64,000 nt of DNA from Chamaecrista fasciculata (GCA_003254925.1 QANZ01044703.1:1-64000), one strand, 5' to 3'. Shown: positions 33,421 to 45,112, numbered from the stretch's first letter. The notes: a model not told the origin generated them from the letters alone. Translations and numbers: made by a program.

Positions 33421-35830
33421 AAATTACTATAAAAAATGTTCTTATACCATCTTTTAAATATAACATCTTACCTGTTAAAAAACCAATTTCTGGTGATGTA
33501 ATTATTGTTTTTAACTCATCTTCTTGTCTGATACAGGACTAGAAGACTAAGGAAGTTGTAGCTATTGGAGTTTTTCTCAAGAATCTGTACATTCTAGAGC
33601 CAACTGTTACTTAATGATTCTCATTCTTGTAATGATGTTGGTGTTAGGAACCCTGTACTTAGTTATGAGTTAGAGCATAATGTTAATGATTCTCATTTTT
33701 GTAATGATGTTGAAAGATTTCGTATATCATTATGTAATTGACAACAATAATAGTTTTTCTCTTTCACGTGAATCTTATTCACATGACTGTGTAGCTTTCG
33801 AATTCATGGCAAATTGAAGACATAGACTTTGTTGTATGTATACTTAAATTTAATCAACGACTGTCGTTGATAAAAATATTTTAGAGACTTTTTTTTCTAA
33901 AAAAAATTAAAATTTACTAATTCTTTTAGGGCATATATGGAAAGGATTTTTTTCAACACTATTTGGACATGGATTATATTAGGAATCTGAACATTTTTTC
34001 ATAAAAACATTATTGATAGGTACATATTTTGCTAATTGAATGAATTGGTTGTGCGTTAAGAATATAATATATGAAAATCATAATTAAGATGGTTTGACAT
34101 CTAAAATCATAAAAATGTAATGAGTAATGAGTAAGAAAAGAAAAAAGAAAAAATATATAGTATATAAAATTAAATGTACCAATGTCATTGTTTAGTTTAA
34201 TTAAAGTCGTAATTTGATTAGTCGTAATTCGACTAATCGTTGTTTTAAATAACCGTAGTTCATAGTTGTCAAATCAGGATTCGAATTGTGAATCGTTAAA
34301 CTAATTTTTAAATCATGAATCGTGAATCGTATCGAATTGTAGGATTCATGAATACAATGAAAAATAGTCAGAAGTATATTATATCAATGACAAAAAAATA
34401 TATAAATCTCACATCAAGTCATAAATGACAAATCATAATAAAAATGAACTCATAAGTCATAACTCATAACTCATAACTAACAAAACAAAGTTAAAATTAA
34501 TTATCTTCTAGTCCTATTCATCTAGATTTACATCACTACCATCACTAATATCATCATTGTCTTCATCTAACATGACTATTCCATCATCGTCTTCCTCTTC
34601 ATTACCCCCTTCATCATCTCCAATGTTTTGTTCACTAGTATCTTGAATTTGAATGGCATTTTCTTTTTAAACTCATATAAGCTTTTGACTCTGAAATTAT
34701 GTTATGTTGTTATGCTTTAGTGTTTTAACATTTTTTTTTTTGTAATCATCCTTGTTTATAAAAAACAACATTTGTTTTACTATACTCTTCTGAATCATCG
34801 GAATCGTTTGATTCGCGATTCTGATTCTGGTGCGAATCGTAGGATTCCAATGAGTATCGCATCGATTCAGGGTATCAAAGGATTCACTCAACGTTACGTA
34901 TCGTTTTAATGCCGAATCGAATCGAATCGTAGGATTCGAATCGCGAATCGTAAGATTCTAATAACTATGCTTCTGTAGTTTACCTAATCAATTTTTTAAA
35001 TAGTTATAATAGTTTAACTAGTTTTCATTTTAAATTATTCTTTTTTTTTCTTTTCTTAATCATTATTCATTACATTTTTATGTTTCTAGACGCCAAGCCA
35101 TCTTAATTATAATGAAATCCATATATAGTACATAAAATTAATTGTACAAATGTCGTTGTTTAGTTTAATTAAAGTCGTAGCTTGAGTAGTCGTAGTTCGA
35201 CTAATCGTTGTTTTAAATAATCCTATTTTAACTAATTGTTGTTTTAAATAGTCATAGTTTAACTTCTTTTTGTTTTAAATTTATTCATCTATAAATAAGT
35301 GTGGTAACTAACAAGCAATTCAACATTGTCATTTTTAAAAGATATAATTGGTTTTAACAAAAAACATTGAGGAAAAAGATGAGGAGGGAGAAGAAGATGC
35401 TCCAAGGACAAAGGATACATATTGACAATTTATCTATTTCAACCAAATCAATGATTTACCAAAGGTATTTATCAATATATATATATATATATGTCAACGG
35501 GTATTTCATATATTTTGTATTTGTTTCTAATGTGTAAAATTCTATTTTTATAGATGTAGTGCAAGTTAGAGACAAGTTAATTTGGTTCTTTTATGTATTT
35601 TCATTTTAAAAATATTTATTATTTGTGTATAAAATCTAGTGTGATAATCAAATATCAATATCTTTCTCGTACACTTAACCATTATCTAATGAAACACATT
35701 ATTTTATTACAGATTACGAATATGTAACACAATTGATCGATAAACTAGTATCTGATGACTTTTATATATATATATATGTTTTACAGTGATAAAGCTATTC
35801 ACACACTATGACGTTGCTACATTGAGATGC
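33421..35830 (+). repeat. Repeat R, copy 3, split by a hAT element
   Basis: Begins like copy 2 ('aaaaatgttcttataccatcttttaaatataac'). A scrap near 33655 ('gtacttagttatgagttagagcat') resembles the copia fragment at 212. It is interrupted at 34261-34972 and continues to 'tttttacagtgata' at about 35793, the same boundary at which copy 1 gives way to the zinc-finger fragment. Confidence 0.55.
34261..34972. mobile_element. hAT-type element in repeat R
   Basis: About 712 bp. The left end starts CATAGTTGTCAAATCAGGATT; the right end contains AATAACTATG, its imperfect inverse, with many 'gattcgaatcgtg' words in both orientations near the ends. The 8-bp flanks CCGTAGTT (34253-34260) and CTGTAGTT (34973-34980) differ by one base. 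An acidic-coding stretch on the minus strand (34510-34610) may be a transposase scrap. Confidence 0.65.
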
Positions 35831-36510
35831 ATGCTTTATTACTATTCACTTCGGAATGAGTGCTCAAGTATTTTCCTTGAGGCTGGTCTTAGCGACATAT
35901 TTATGATGATGTTAAGCACACAGTTTTTATTTTTCTTATGATACATTGTATTGTTTATGATTTTGATAGTGAGCCATTTATGGTTTTAATTGTGGCCTTC
36001 AATTTTGATAGTGTGGGTAAGTGGTTGTCGATTTTGAGAGTGACTTGGTTTTGATTGTGGTTTATGGTTTTGATCGTAGTTTTCAATTTTAATTGTGGTT
36101 TATAGTTTTAATGATGGCTTCCAATTTTGATCGTGGTTTTTAGTTTTGGTCATAATTTTCAGCTATCCAAATTACATTAGATTTAGAAAATCAATGTGAA
36201 CACTATATTTTAGCTATGTACTTTTTGTAAATAATGAAATTTTAGAACTCAAAAGACATAAAGAATAAAAAGGAAGAAAAAATAAAGATAAAATAAAGGT
36301 GAAATTCAAATTATGAAGAAAAGAGAAAGGATCCAAAAAAGAAAAGAAAGGAAAAAAAAAGGACAAAAAGAAGTCTTCTCTAAAACAAATAAGAATACGA
36401 GGTAAACGATGTGTCATTTTTCCTTTCATAGAGTAAACCTTCTGAATGCAATACAATATGTCATTTTGCTTTTAAGAGGAAATAAAGAAAAAGAAAAAGA
36501 GGTCTCTCAT
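35831..36510. other. Intergenic with a degenerate 'ttttgattgtggttt' tandem repeat
   Basis: At 35960-36165 the phrase 'ttttgat.gtggttt' recurs about ten times at irregular 15-30 bp spacing. From 36240 to 36380 the plus strand is purine-rich (aaaaggaaagaa), giving a false open frame on the minus strand. No gene. Confidence 0.5.
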
Positions 36511-37153
36511 TAGGGATGATTAAAATACTCATACCCGTGGGTACCCGTAAATTTTACCCGTTAGGTCTAGGTCTGGCTCCAAGTAAAAAATAAATGGGTC
36601 CGGGTATGGGGATTCACTCATTTAAATTTGCGGGTATGGGTTCGGGTCCGGAAATAGGGGTATCCACCCCGGACCCTACCCGCTACAGTATTATATTCTT
36701 TTTTTTAAAAAAATATATATAGCTTTTTGGGGACAAAGTGGGACGTAATCTGCTTATTTAACGTTTAATGACTATGTTTTCTTTTCCTTCTAGGTTCTCG
36801 TCTGGCAGTAAAAAAAATTGTAAATATATATATATATATATATATATCTTTTTTATTTTAAATATATATAAAATTACTATTTGTAACTTCAATTTTTAAC
36901 CCTTTTGTTTTGTACTTAACTAAAAAAATAAAAATAAAATAAAATAACTTTAATTAAAATATATTTATATTTTTTAAAAAATAATTTATTTAAATTTCTC
37001 CGGATATGGCTCCGTGTCCGGGTATTTGACTACCCATAGAGTATGGGGATGGGGATTGACATTCATACCCGCATGGATATGCGTTCGGGTATAGGGATAA
37101 TAATTTTTTACGAGTCTCAAAATCAAGGTATACCATACCCATGAGCATCTCTA
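36511..37153. mobile_element. hAT-type element, 643 bp
   Basis: Left end TAGGGATGATTAAAATACTC; right end reverse complement TAGAGATGCTCATGGGTATG. Flanks TCTCTCAT (36503-36510) and TCTCTCGT (37154-37161) form an 8-bp TSD with one change. 'gggtacccg' and 'cgggtatggg' words crowd both ends. A truncated right end of the same family lies at 45430-45540. Confidence 0.7.
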
Positions 37154-37161
37154 TCTCTCGT

Positions 37162-37623
37162 GTACACTCTTGGCCTAGGTCCTCTACCACAAAGACAAGC
37201 CATCTTCTGTTAAGGGGAAAACAATAGTTTTTATTTTTCTTGGGTCTGAATAGTAATAGTTTTTTTGGCCTGAAAATAGCAATAGTTTTATTTATCCAGT
37301 TTTTGTATATCGTTCATCATCTTCTTCTTCTATCGCCACACATAGATAATAGAAAAGAAAAATTTTCTGAGATTGAGAGATTGATTTGCAATCACACGTG
37401 GAATTCGAATCAAATTGGAATATCCCACACGAAATCGAACCCACCTATTTGTAAACAATTTATTTGTTTGATCTTAAAAAATATTTATCGTCTTCATTAA
37501 TGGTAAAAATTTGAAATCGGGACTGTAAGTTGTGGAGAAAATTAGAGAATAAAGGAAGATATTGAAGGAATTACATTGGATAAGAGAAATTGAAAGAGAT
37601 TTGAGAGGAAATTGAGAGAGCTC
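37162..37623. other. Intergenic, no gene seen
   Basis: AT-rich; a short frame at 37240-37500 has no recognisable content. Confidence 0.35.
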
Positions 37624-38214
37624 AAACTCGTATTTTCTTTATTGGTTCTTGGTGTTTCTTCTTTTTTAAATATGATTGTTTTGTGTTCCAATTTGTTTGT
37701 TTAGGTTGACTGAAGTGTAAAGATTAACGAACAATAGAGATAATGTGTTGGAATTTGTAAAATCTTCCACGGACTTGTTGTCTAATTCATGAATGAGGAC
37801 TAAACTGAATATAATGGAAATTTTGAGCGTGAAAGACAAGAATAAATTGGGACTTATTTGAGAAGAAAAATAAAAGAAAATGGGGTAATAGGATGAATGA
37901 TAAAAATCTTGGGGTCTTTTTGAAATTTTTCTACCTTTTATTAAAATCTCATTTGAGTCATTTACTGTATTATTTTCTTGTACTTTTGTCCCTGATTGTG
38001 TGATAAAGGGACAAAAACGAATGGGAAAGAAAGTTATGGGGAATTGGAAATATGTGTTAAAAATATATAAAGTATATAAATAGTTTAATATTTAAAAAAA
38101 TTCAAAAAAAAAAAAGAAGATTTTGGCCAGATTGGCCCTGCGAACCCAACCTGACTCAGGGTTTGTGCACCCCTAATTGAAATCGGTTCTCTCATATCGT
38201 TCGATACTCTCTAT

Positions 38215-38741
38215 TAGGGGTGTTTGTTGGGCGGTTTGGGCGGTTTTAAGTGGTCTTTCAAACCGAACCGCTAGCATCGGTTTAGAGAAAACTCAAACCG
38301 TTCGGTTTGAAAAAAAATATCAAACCAAACCAAACCAAACCAATAAAATAGCGGTTTTAGCGGTTCGGTTTGGGCGGTTTGACCTTTAATTACTATTAAT
38401 TTTATAATAAATATATATATATATATATATATNTGAATCACAATGGTGTGGCTCAGAATGAAAAAAGGATGTGCTCCCCAACTGGCCCAGCGCACCGTTC
38501 CCTAATTTGCAAGCCTTATAGCGTATTCATGCATATAAATTATATTATTTATATATATGGATTCATGGTAGTAAAACGTGCGGTTTGGTTCGGTTTGATA
38601 GAGGATCAAACCGCCACCGAACCGAACCGCCCAAAAATAACAAAAATGAAACCAAACCAAACCATTTGAATGTCGGTTTTGTTGCGGTTTGGTTCGGTTT
38701 GGTTCGGTTCAATCGGTTTGGTTCGGTTTTGAACACCCCTA
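38215..38741. mobile_element. hAT-type MITE with paralogous empty site
   Basis: 527 bp element with ends TAGGGGTGTTTG and CAAAACCG...GAACACCCCTA, and a perfect 8-bp TSD CTCTCTAT (38207-38214 and 38742-38749). At 47490-47510 the duplicate block reads straight through with a single CTCTCTAT. The interior is made of 'cggtttggttcggttt' words on both strands and holds an (AT)n run with one N at 38433. Confidence 0.9.
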
Positions 38742-39041
38742 CTCTCTATCCCTTTCTCTTTGACTTTTTTTTTCTTTACTTTTATTTATTGGTTTATTTT
38801 CTTTTTCTTTTCTGTTCTCATTTTGATTTTTTGATTTTGATTTTTTGTACTTCTTTTTTTTTATTATTTATTCTAATTTCATCCAATGAATTAACGGTAA
38901 ATATATAAAAGAAAAATGTTAGGAAAAAGAACTCAAAATAAAAAAAAAATAAAATTGATCATCAATAAATAAGTTTTAAAAATAAAATTAAAGATTTATA
39001 TAAAATTTAAAAGTAAGGAAATAATTTTAGTTATTTTTTTA

Positions 39042-39415
39042 GGCAAAAGCACTTATTTCGTCCCCAAACTTTAAACCTGATGTCAATTTCATCCCTAATC
39101 TATTTTTGCTGTCAATTTTGTCCCCATTTTTTTATATTTTGGTCAATTTTATCATTTGCTATTACTTTAGTCAAATATTAACAGCATAATCTATGTGGCA
39201 AACGATATATAATATAAAATTGATAGAAAAAAAAACTAAAATCTTAATTCATATTAAAAACATGATGCAATCTGTCGCTAATTTTTTAAAAGAAGTTAGC
39301 CAAAGGATAAAATTGACGAAAACGTGAAAAATTAGGGACAAAATTGACAGCAAAAAAGGATCGGGATGAAATTAACGGTTAGTGTAAAGTTTGAAAACGA
39401 AAGTAGTACTTTTAC
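39042..39415. mobile_element. Small TIR element (copy also at 47791-48165)
   Basis: Left 'ggcaaaagcacttatttcgtcccc...tcaatttcatccc' is mirrored by right 'gggatgaaattaacgg...cgaaagtagtacttttac'. No coding. It is part of the direct duplication. Confidence 0.55.
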
Positions 39416-39579
39416 TTTTTTTTTTTTTAAATAAGTGGTTAATTTCGTTTAGCATTGAACATTTGAACTCGTCGCTGTGGGTGAATGAGATTGCTGTAAT
39501 CTCGAACAACGGAAGCTCGGTGAAGAAGCAGTTACGGCAATTTCGCGAAAAGCTTTGCTCTGTTTCTACATAATACATG

Positions 39580-39760
39580 GTGCGTCTGTATTCTTCCATT
39601 AGTCTAAGACTATTAAACAACAAGCTCCTCCACAATTATAATTTCACCAAAAACAGCATTCATTTTAGCACTGTCTTTGCTTTCTCTTGCTCTGTTTTAT
39701 TAGCTTTCCTTTTCCAATAATGGCTGGAACTTTGGTTGGTGGTTTGGCTTTTCTATAATA
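39580..39760 (+). pseudogene. CNL start stub with proximal 5' flank
   Basis: 'acaagctcctccacaattat...caccaaaaacagcattcattttagcactgtctttgctttctc' matches 49258-49330. An ATG at 39720 opens MAGTLVGG, then the sequence drifts after about 10 codons and runs into MULE-like DNA. Only the first tenth of the CC domain remains. Confidence 0.7.
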
Positions 39761-40170
39761 TGATTTGGTATGATGCTTTTCAGAAAAAAAGTTCAATGGA
39801 CTTGTTAAGAGTAACTTGTAGTTGTGAATTCGGTGCATTCGAGCTTGAAATGAGATAAATATGATCAATTTCACTTATTTAATCGTGAAACAAGCGGTCT
39901 ACTTTTGGGAACCGTTTTGACCTTGTTTGTTGATGATCACCTTAACTGAATAGAGAAAGTTCTTTGTGAGAACAATACGTAGTTCTGAACTCGTCACGTT
40001 CGAACTTGAAACGAGAGAAATATGATCATATTCAATAGTTTGTGACTAAAATGAAACATCTTGTCAACATGTAGGACTAATTTGTACATTTTGAAATATA
40101 AAGGACCAAAATGAACATTGAGGAATACGTTTAGGACCAAAATGACCTTTTAACCTTTTATTTTTCTTGT
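39761..40170. mobile_element. MULE-like MITE remnant
   Basis: 'cttgaaatgagataaatatgatcaatttcac', 'aggaccaaaatgaac' and 'aggaccaaaatgacctttt' phrases of the same superfamily as 13635-13930. Ends are not clear. Confidence 0.5.
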
Positions 40171-40500
40171 TTTTAATTTTTTGTTTTTGGAATTGGAACT
40201 TGTTTCATTTCCTTCTAATTTTTGAAGTTCTTGGCCAGGGATGAATTATTATTGTCATCACCATATAGTTAATAGGCAGTTTAAAGCTCTCATGGATTAC
40301 TATAAATAGGAAAACCTATACATTATTTCATTCACACCATGACTTATTAAGCATTAGTTACTTTGTATGATTCTCCTATTCCCCTTGTAAATTAAAATAG
40401 TACTTTTTATATCATACAGTCAGAATAATTGCTATATTTTTGTTACCTAACTTTATTTTTAAATATATTTCTTAAGTAAATTCATTTAAAAGTGTAAACT
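40171..40500. other. Intergenic, no gene seen
   Basis: AT-rich, featureless stretch between a MULE remnant and the kinase relic. Confidence 0.35.
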
Positions 40501-40760
40501 GAGGGGAACAAAGTTGGAGTAGCATCAATAATGTGCTTTTGGATCTTCATTATTGGAAAGATAAAGTGATTAGGACTTGGTTTCAATGGATTTAACAATG
40601 ACTATTGAAGCAGAAGCTGGAACCCTTTTGGGCAACTTCTTTTGCCCTCTTCAGTATGCCAAGGGAAATTAATACATAATCTAAGTCATGCCTATAGTGT
40701 TTACGTCTTTTAGGCATTATGTGCAGTGTCTCCTTATGATAAGCATTAATAAGAATTAAC
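40501..40760. repeat. U-box kinase exon-8 relic (best preserved)
   Basis: The plus strand at 40550-40650 reads 'tattggaaagataaagtgattagga', then 'gatttaacaatgactattgaagcagaagctgg', then 'ggcaacttcttttgccctc'. This aligns along its length with 57782-57870, the complement of the kinase exon 8 end (minus-strand words ERLKEVADMAQA and STVTVKS). It continues into the CNL 5' flank ('ctaagtcatgcctatagtg', 'gcagtgtctccttatgataag'). Confidence 0.7.
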
Positions 40761-40829
40761 ATATATGATAAGTATACCAAATATATGAATCATTAATTCT
40801 TCTTCATGGAGCTACCCTAATGAGAAGAG

Positions 40830-41380
40830 ACACGGACTTAATTATTTCTTTTAGTTAAAATAAAAAGTATGAGAAGCCTCCTGGAAATTAAAATCACACC
40901 ACCCTTCCTTTGACTTTGTAAAAGAAAATTAAATTAAAAAATAATGAAACAAGAGGAAGATACAGTGATAGACTTGAACCTAATTCTAGATGAACCTTTC
41001 AAGAAATACTAAAATACTATAAATTAAATAAAATTATCCACCATTATTTTCATATATGCATCATCATTATCCATATAAAGAATGGCCAAAAACAAACATA
41101 TCTGATCATCACCAACTACGTAGTGATACCAAATTGTTTAATGAACTGAAGAAACATAGACTTATTATTCGTTTTAATAAAAGAAAAAAAATTATGAGAA
41201 ACCTCCAGGAAATTAAAAATATACTTCCTTATCCTTGATTCTAAAGAAGTCAATCAAACAGCAAAGAAAATGAAGAAACAAGGAAAATACAGTAGCAGTT
41301 GAGCCTGATTGGATGAACCTCTCAAGAAATAACAAAATACAATAAATTAAGTAGAATAATCAGTCAATACCCTCATGAAT
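40830..41380. repeat. CNL-flank repeat, two tandem copies
   Basis: The stretch 'tatgagaagcctcctggaaattaaaa ... gaacctttcaagaaatac' (40868-41010) recurs at 41193-41340, and a third time at 48230-48400. Each holds a 'cttgattctaaagaag' or similar phrase and 'gaagaaacaaggaaaatacagtagcag'. It forms the 5' flank of the truncated CNL. Confidence 0.65.
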
Positions 41381-41521
41381 TATATCTAATGAAGCATGGA
41401 CACTTCATCTTGACATCGTGTCGCCGTGTCAGTCAATACCCTCATGGTGTTGGATTGATTACAAAGGTGCCAACATATTGGAACTCCCACATCTGACAAT
41501 CATATTGGAAGTAACTTTTCT

Positions 41522-43696
41522 GTGATTTCCATTGCGGGCATGGGCGGGTTGGGTAAGACCACTCTTGCCCAACTTGTTTATAATGATCAGAGGATGAAAC
41601 ACAAGTTTGATCTCAAAGCTTGGGTTTGTGTTTCGAATGAATTTGATGTTTTGAGGGTAACAAGAACTATTTTTGAGGCAGTAACAAATTCCAATGATGA
41701 TACTAAAGATCTAAATATGCTCCAAATTAAATTGACGGAGAAGTTGAGCCAGAAGAAGTTTCTTCTTATTTTGGATGACGTTTGGAATGAAGGTTATATG
41801 CTTTGGGAGACTCTACAAACACCTTTACATCATGGGGCTTCTGGAAGCAAAATACTTGTAACCACTCGAAGTAACAGAGTTGCTTCAACGATGCGGTCAG
41901 CCAAAAGACACTCCTTGAAGCTTTTGACAGAAGAAGATAGTTGGAGGGTGTTCAAGAGATTTGCATTCCATAATAGAGATGTTCCTTATTCATACTTTGA
42001 CCTAGAAGAAGTCGGTAGAAAAATTTCTACAAAGTGCAAAGGATTGCCGTTGGCATTAAAAACGATTGGGAGTCTGTTGTACACAAAATTATCTTCAAAG
42101 GAATGGAATGGCATTTTGAAAAGTGAGATATGGAATGAGGAGACTGATACTCTACCCGCTTTAATATTGAGCTATCATTACCTTCCTTCTCATCTTAAGA
42201 GATGTTTTGCTTTTTTCTCTATGTACCCCAAAGATTATGAATTTCCTAAGGAACACCTGGTTCAGTTATGGATGGCTGAAAACATTCTAGAATGTGGTCA
42301 TCACAACAAAGACATATTATATGTGGGAGAGCAATTCTTCCATGATTTATTGTCAAGGTCATTTTTTCAACACTCGAGAAAAGATGTTAAGTGCTTCGTC
42401 ATGCATGATCTCATCAATGATTTGGCTAATAAAGTGTCTCAGAGATTTTGTTTCAGGTTAGAAATAGATGACACACGAAATCTATGTGAGAAAACTCGTC
42501 AAGTTTCCTTATTAACTCGTAACTTCGATGTTAGGAGTTTTGAGGCCATATACAATGCTAAAAAGTTACGTACTTTGTTGCTTCTAGAAAAATATCCCAG
42601 ATCTTCCCATTACTTGTCTACAAATGTGTTACAAGATTTTTTTTCGATGTGTAAATGCTTGCACACTTTATCTTTGGATAGCTATAAAAACATTATTGAG
42701 TTGCCCAAGTCAATAGGCAATCTTAAACATTTGCATTATCTAGATCTATCAGGGACTGAAATTAGAGGATTGCCATATTCAGTTTGTTCGCTCTATTGTT
42801 TGCAAACATTAAAGTTGAGGTGGTGTAAGTCCTTGGAAGTGTTACCCTCAAATTTGCATAAACTTATTAATTTGCACTATCTTGATTTTCGCCAAACTAA
42901 GGTGAGAGATATGCCAAAGAAATTGGGAAATTTGAAAAATCTTCAAGTGTTGTCATCGGGTTTTGTGGGTAAATGTAGCGAGACCAATATCCAACAGCTA
43001 AGAGATCTTAACCTTCAAGGCACTCTATCCATTTTAGAGTTGCAAAATGTAAGGTATCCTTCAGATGCTTTAGCAGCAAATTTGAAAAACAAAAGATGCC
43101 TTGAGGGTCTAAGATTAGAATGGTGCAAGAAAAAAGATGAGTCACAGAGTGAAAGGGATGTACTGGAAAAGCTGCAACCACACAAGAACTTGAAAGAGCT
43201 ATCTATATTCAACTACGATGGTACTCGATTTCCTTATTGGTTTTCAGAAAATACATTGTTCAATGCAGTCTCCATAGAGTTGAGCAATTGCAAATATTGT
43301 TTTTCCTTGCCGCCACTAGGACTTCTGCCTTGTTTGAAATCATTAAGAATTAAAGGTTTTGATGGTGTGGTAAGAGGTGTGTTCCCAAGACTTAAAGAGT
43401 TGTACATAGAAGAATGTCCCAAGTTGAAAGAGCAACTTCCTGCACAACTTGGGTGTTTAAAGAAGCTAGTTATCAAGCAGTGCAAGCAGCTTGTGGGATC
43501 AGCTCCATCAGCTCCAGCAATTGAAGAATTGGTTTTAGGAGAGTGTGGAAAACTGACGTTGGAATGTGTGCTATCAATTGTAAGAGTTCTCTGTATTGAT
43601 GGACCTTTTAGCACAGATTTCCCTTTGTTTGAAGAAGTTGAGAAATCCATTTCCAATAAGGAAGGCCTACATACATATATATATATATATAATTAG
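41522..43696 (+). CDS. Truncated NB-ARC-LRR protein (CNL copy 4, no coiled coil)
   Basis: One uninterrupted frame of 724 codons. It begins MISIAGMGGLGKTTLAQ, so the P-loop is at residues 6-14, and the CC is gone; just upstream (41450-41475) a remnant GVGLITKVPT in a broken frame shows where it used to be. Ordered NB-ARC motifs are intact: FDLKAWVCVS, LLILDDVWNE, GSKILVTTRS, GLPLALKTIG, CFAFFSMYPKDYEF and MHDLINDLA. LRRs follow, with an in-frame loss of ~35 residues relative to the gene at 51114 (after IKGFDGVV). At about 43658 the frame runs into module X, adding NKEGLHTYIYIYN before the stop. Most likely a pseudogene; a decoy or truncated NLR is possible if expressed. Confidence 0.8.
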   Translation: MISIAGMGGLGKTTLAQLVYNDQRMKHKFDLKAWVCVSNEFDVLRVTRTIFEAVTNSNDDTKDLNMLQIKLTEKLSQKKFLLILDDVWNEGYMLWETLQTPLHHGASGSKILVTTRSNRVASTMRSAKRHSLKLLTEEDSWRVFKRFAFHNRDVPYSYFDLEEVGRKISTKCKGLPLALKTIGSLLYTKLSSKEWNGILKSEIWNEETDTLPALILSYHYLPSHLKRCFAFFSMYPKDYEFPKEHLVQLWMAENILECGHHNKDILYVGEQFFHDLLSRSFFQHSRKDVKCFVMHDLINDLANKVSQRFCFRLEIDDTRNLCEKTRQVSLLTRNFDVRSFEAIYNAKKLRTLLLLEKYPRSSHYLSTNVLQDFFSMCKCLHTLSLDSYKNIIELPKSIGNLKHLHYLDLSGTEIRGLPYSVCSLYCLQTLKLRWCKSLEVLPSNLHKLINLHYLDFRQTKVRDMPKKLGNLKNLQVLSSGFVGKCSETNIQQLRDLNLQGTLSILELQNVRYPSDALAANLKNKRCLEGLRLEWCKKKDESQSERDVLEKLQPHKNLKELSIFNYDGTRFPYWFSENTLFNAVSIELSNCKYCFSLPPLGLLPCLKSLRIKGFDGVVRGVFPRLKELYIEECPKLKEQLPAQLGCLKKLVIKQCKQLVGSAPSAPAIEELVLGECGKLTLECVLSIVRVLCIDGPFSTDFPLFEEVEKSISNKEGLHTYIYIYN

Positions 43697-44490
43697 AAAA
43701 TAAATAAATAAATAAATAAGGTCATTCTGAACTCAAATTTGGCAAGAAAATAGTGATTAGTGATTAATTGAAATTAAAGAGTGAGTACCAAGAAGGAACA
43801 GCAGCAGGAAGATGCAGTGATGGTATCATCGGAGCAATGCCATTATTACCAAAATATGAGTATAGTTCCGGCCTTAAAAAACCTTTTTTAAAACAAAGAA
43901 AATGTTAATAGTATTTCTTTTTTAAAAATAAAAATAATAGGAAACAAAGTACGTACCTGGGATAGGTTTCTGGGTACATAGGCTGCAATGCTGCATGAAG
44001 TATTGCAGACGAAAGACATTTGGTGCATCATTGATTTGATGATATGATAATATATACTCGTTCAATATATAATGATTAGGAAGAGGAAAGTATATAGTTT
44101 TGGGACAAGAGGCCATAAGGGTGAAAATAATTTGGAGTGAAAAAACATAGATTGGTTGAAACATGTATATATGTTGATGCGAAATTGATGATCAAGAGGG
44201 ACCATATTTATACTTGACTATACATTGAAGGGGTACAGTCAATTAATGTATGCAAGTAAATTCTGCAATTAATGTATGTAATTAAATCTTGCAATTAATG
44301 TATGTAATTAAAGTTTGGTTAACATTAATACATGACTATACATTAAATGAAGGTGTATAGTCAATTAATGTATGTAATTAAAGCTTGGTTAATGTTAATT
44401 GAAGGGGTATAGTCAAGTAATTTGGAGTGAGAAAACATAGCTTAGTTAATAATGTGAACTTGCCCTCTTCAGTTGTGGACTGGAGGTGCA
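43658..44490 (-). repeat. Module X, copy D
   Basis: Joined directly to the CNL LRR at 43658 through 'aaggaaggcctacatacata'. Minus-strand blocks as in copy C: MFQPIYVFSLQIIFTLMASC and NHYILNEYILSYHQINDAPN (frame from 44164), then ELYSYFGNNGIAPMIP (about 43830-43780). Differences from copy C in the second block are silent in this frame (GCC/GCT, TTG/CTG). Tandem AT repeats occupy 44210-44410. Confidence 0.55.
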
Positions 44491-44605
44491 TTTCTGCGGT
44501 CAATGACATCAAGTTTTTGTTGAATAGCATTCCTTTAAGTAAGGTGTTGTGGGCTACTAGGTCTTCTAACAAAGCCGTTGATGGGCTAACCAAGTATGCT
44601 TTAAA
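44490..44605 (+). mobile_element. LINE RNase H fragment, copy 4
   Basis: Reads LPSSVVDWRCISAVNDIKFL, then LSKVLWATRSSNKAVDGLTK and YALK in one frame, before the MULE flank. It has a Trp-to-Gly change in the DWLAK motif. Confidence 0.7.
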
Positions 44606-44624
44606 AAGTTTAATATTTTATATT

Positions 44625-45112
44625 GGTCAAAACCTCAAATTGGTCCTAAATGTATGGGGTAAAATTCAGATTGATTCTAGATGTTTTATTTGTTTCAGAT
44701 TAGTTCTTCATATTATATATCGTAATTTCTCAAATTGGTTCTAAACTTACCTTCGGAACACAATTTGACGTCGTTTGTTAATAGTTTCACCTGAACAAAA
44801 AAAAAAATCAAAATTTAACACATAATTTCAAACTCGTCATGTTTTGGCTTAAAATCAGAGATATATGACAAACTTTACTAGTTTAACTATTAGATATATA
44901 AGTGACTCACTTTCGGGAGCCGATTTGATCTCGCTTGTTGACAATCCCAACTGGATGCTTTGTCAAAAGTAACTCCTAACTCATAATTCGTTGCATTTGA
45001 ATTTCAAATAAGAGAAATGTCATTAATTTGGGACCAATTTGAGAAATTATTCAAAAATATAATACCATTTTGAGAAATCCTATACATCTAGGATGAATTT
45101 GAGGGTTTGACC
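44625..45112. mobile_element. MULE-type MITE, copy 3 (full length)
   Basis: 488 bp, shortened by a small internal deletion near 45070. Same ends and same 9-bp TSD TTTTATATT (44616-44624 and 45113-45121) as copies 1 and 2. Confidence 0.85.

Larger units (their letters stand above)
37624..39415 (+). repeat. Left copy of a ~1.26 kb direct duplication
   Basis: Once the 527-bp hAT insertion is removed, this block is nearly identical to 46914-48165, in the same orientation. It starts 'caaactcgtattttctttatt'. Both end inside a small TIR element ('ggcaaaagcactyatttcgtcccc' at 39042 and 47791). The two copies flank about 7.5 kb that includes the truncated CNL at 41522. Confidence 0.8.

Noticed and set aside
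36240..36456. 80-codon minus-strand frame rich in Phe and Ser
   Set aside because: Complement of a purine-rich stretch; compositional artefact.
39391..39573. 60-codon frame containing NEIAVISNNGSSVKKQLRQF
   Set aside because: No recognisable family and no second copy; kept out of the feature list as unsupported.
43234..43656. 140-codon minus-strand frame
   Set aside because: Antisense shadow of the NB-LRR; similar shadows occur opposite the homologous part of 51114-54773.
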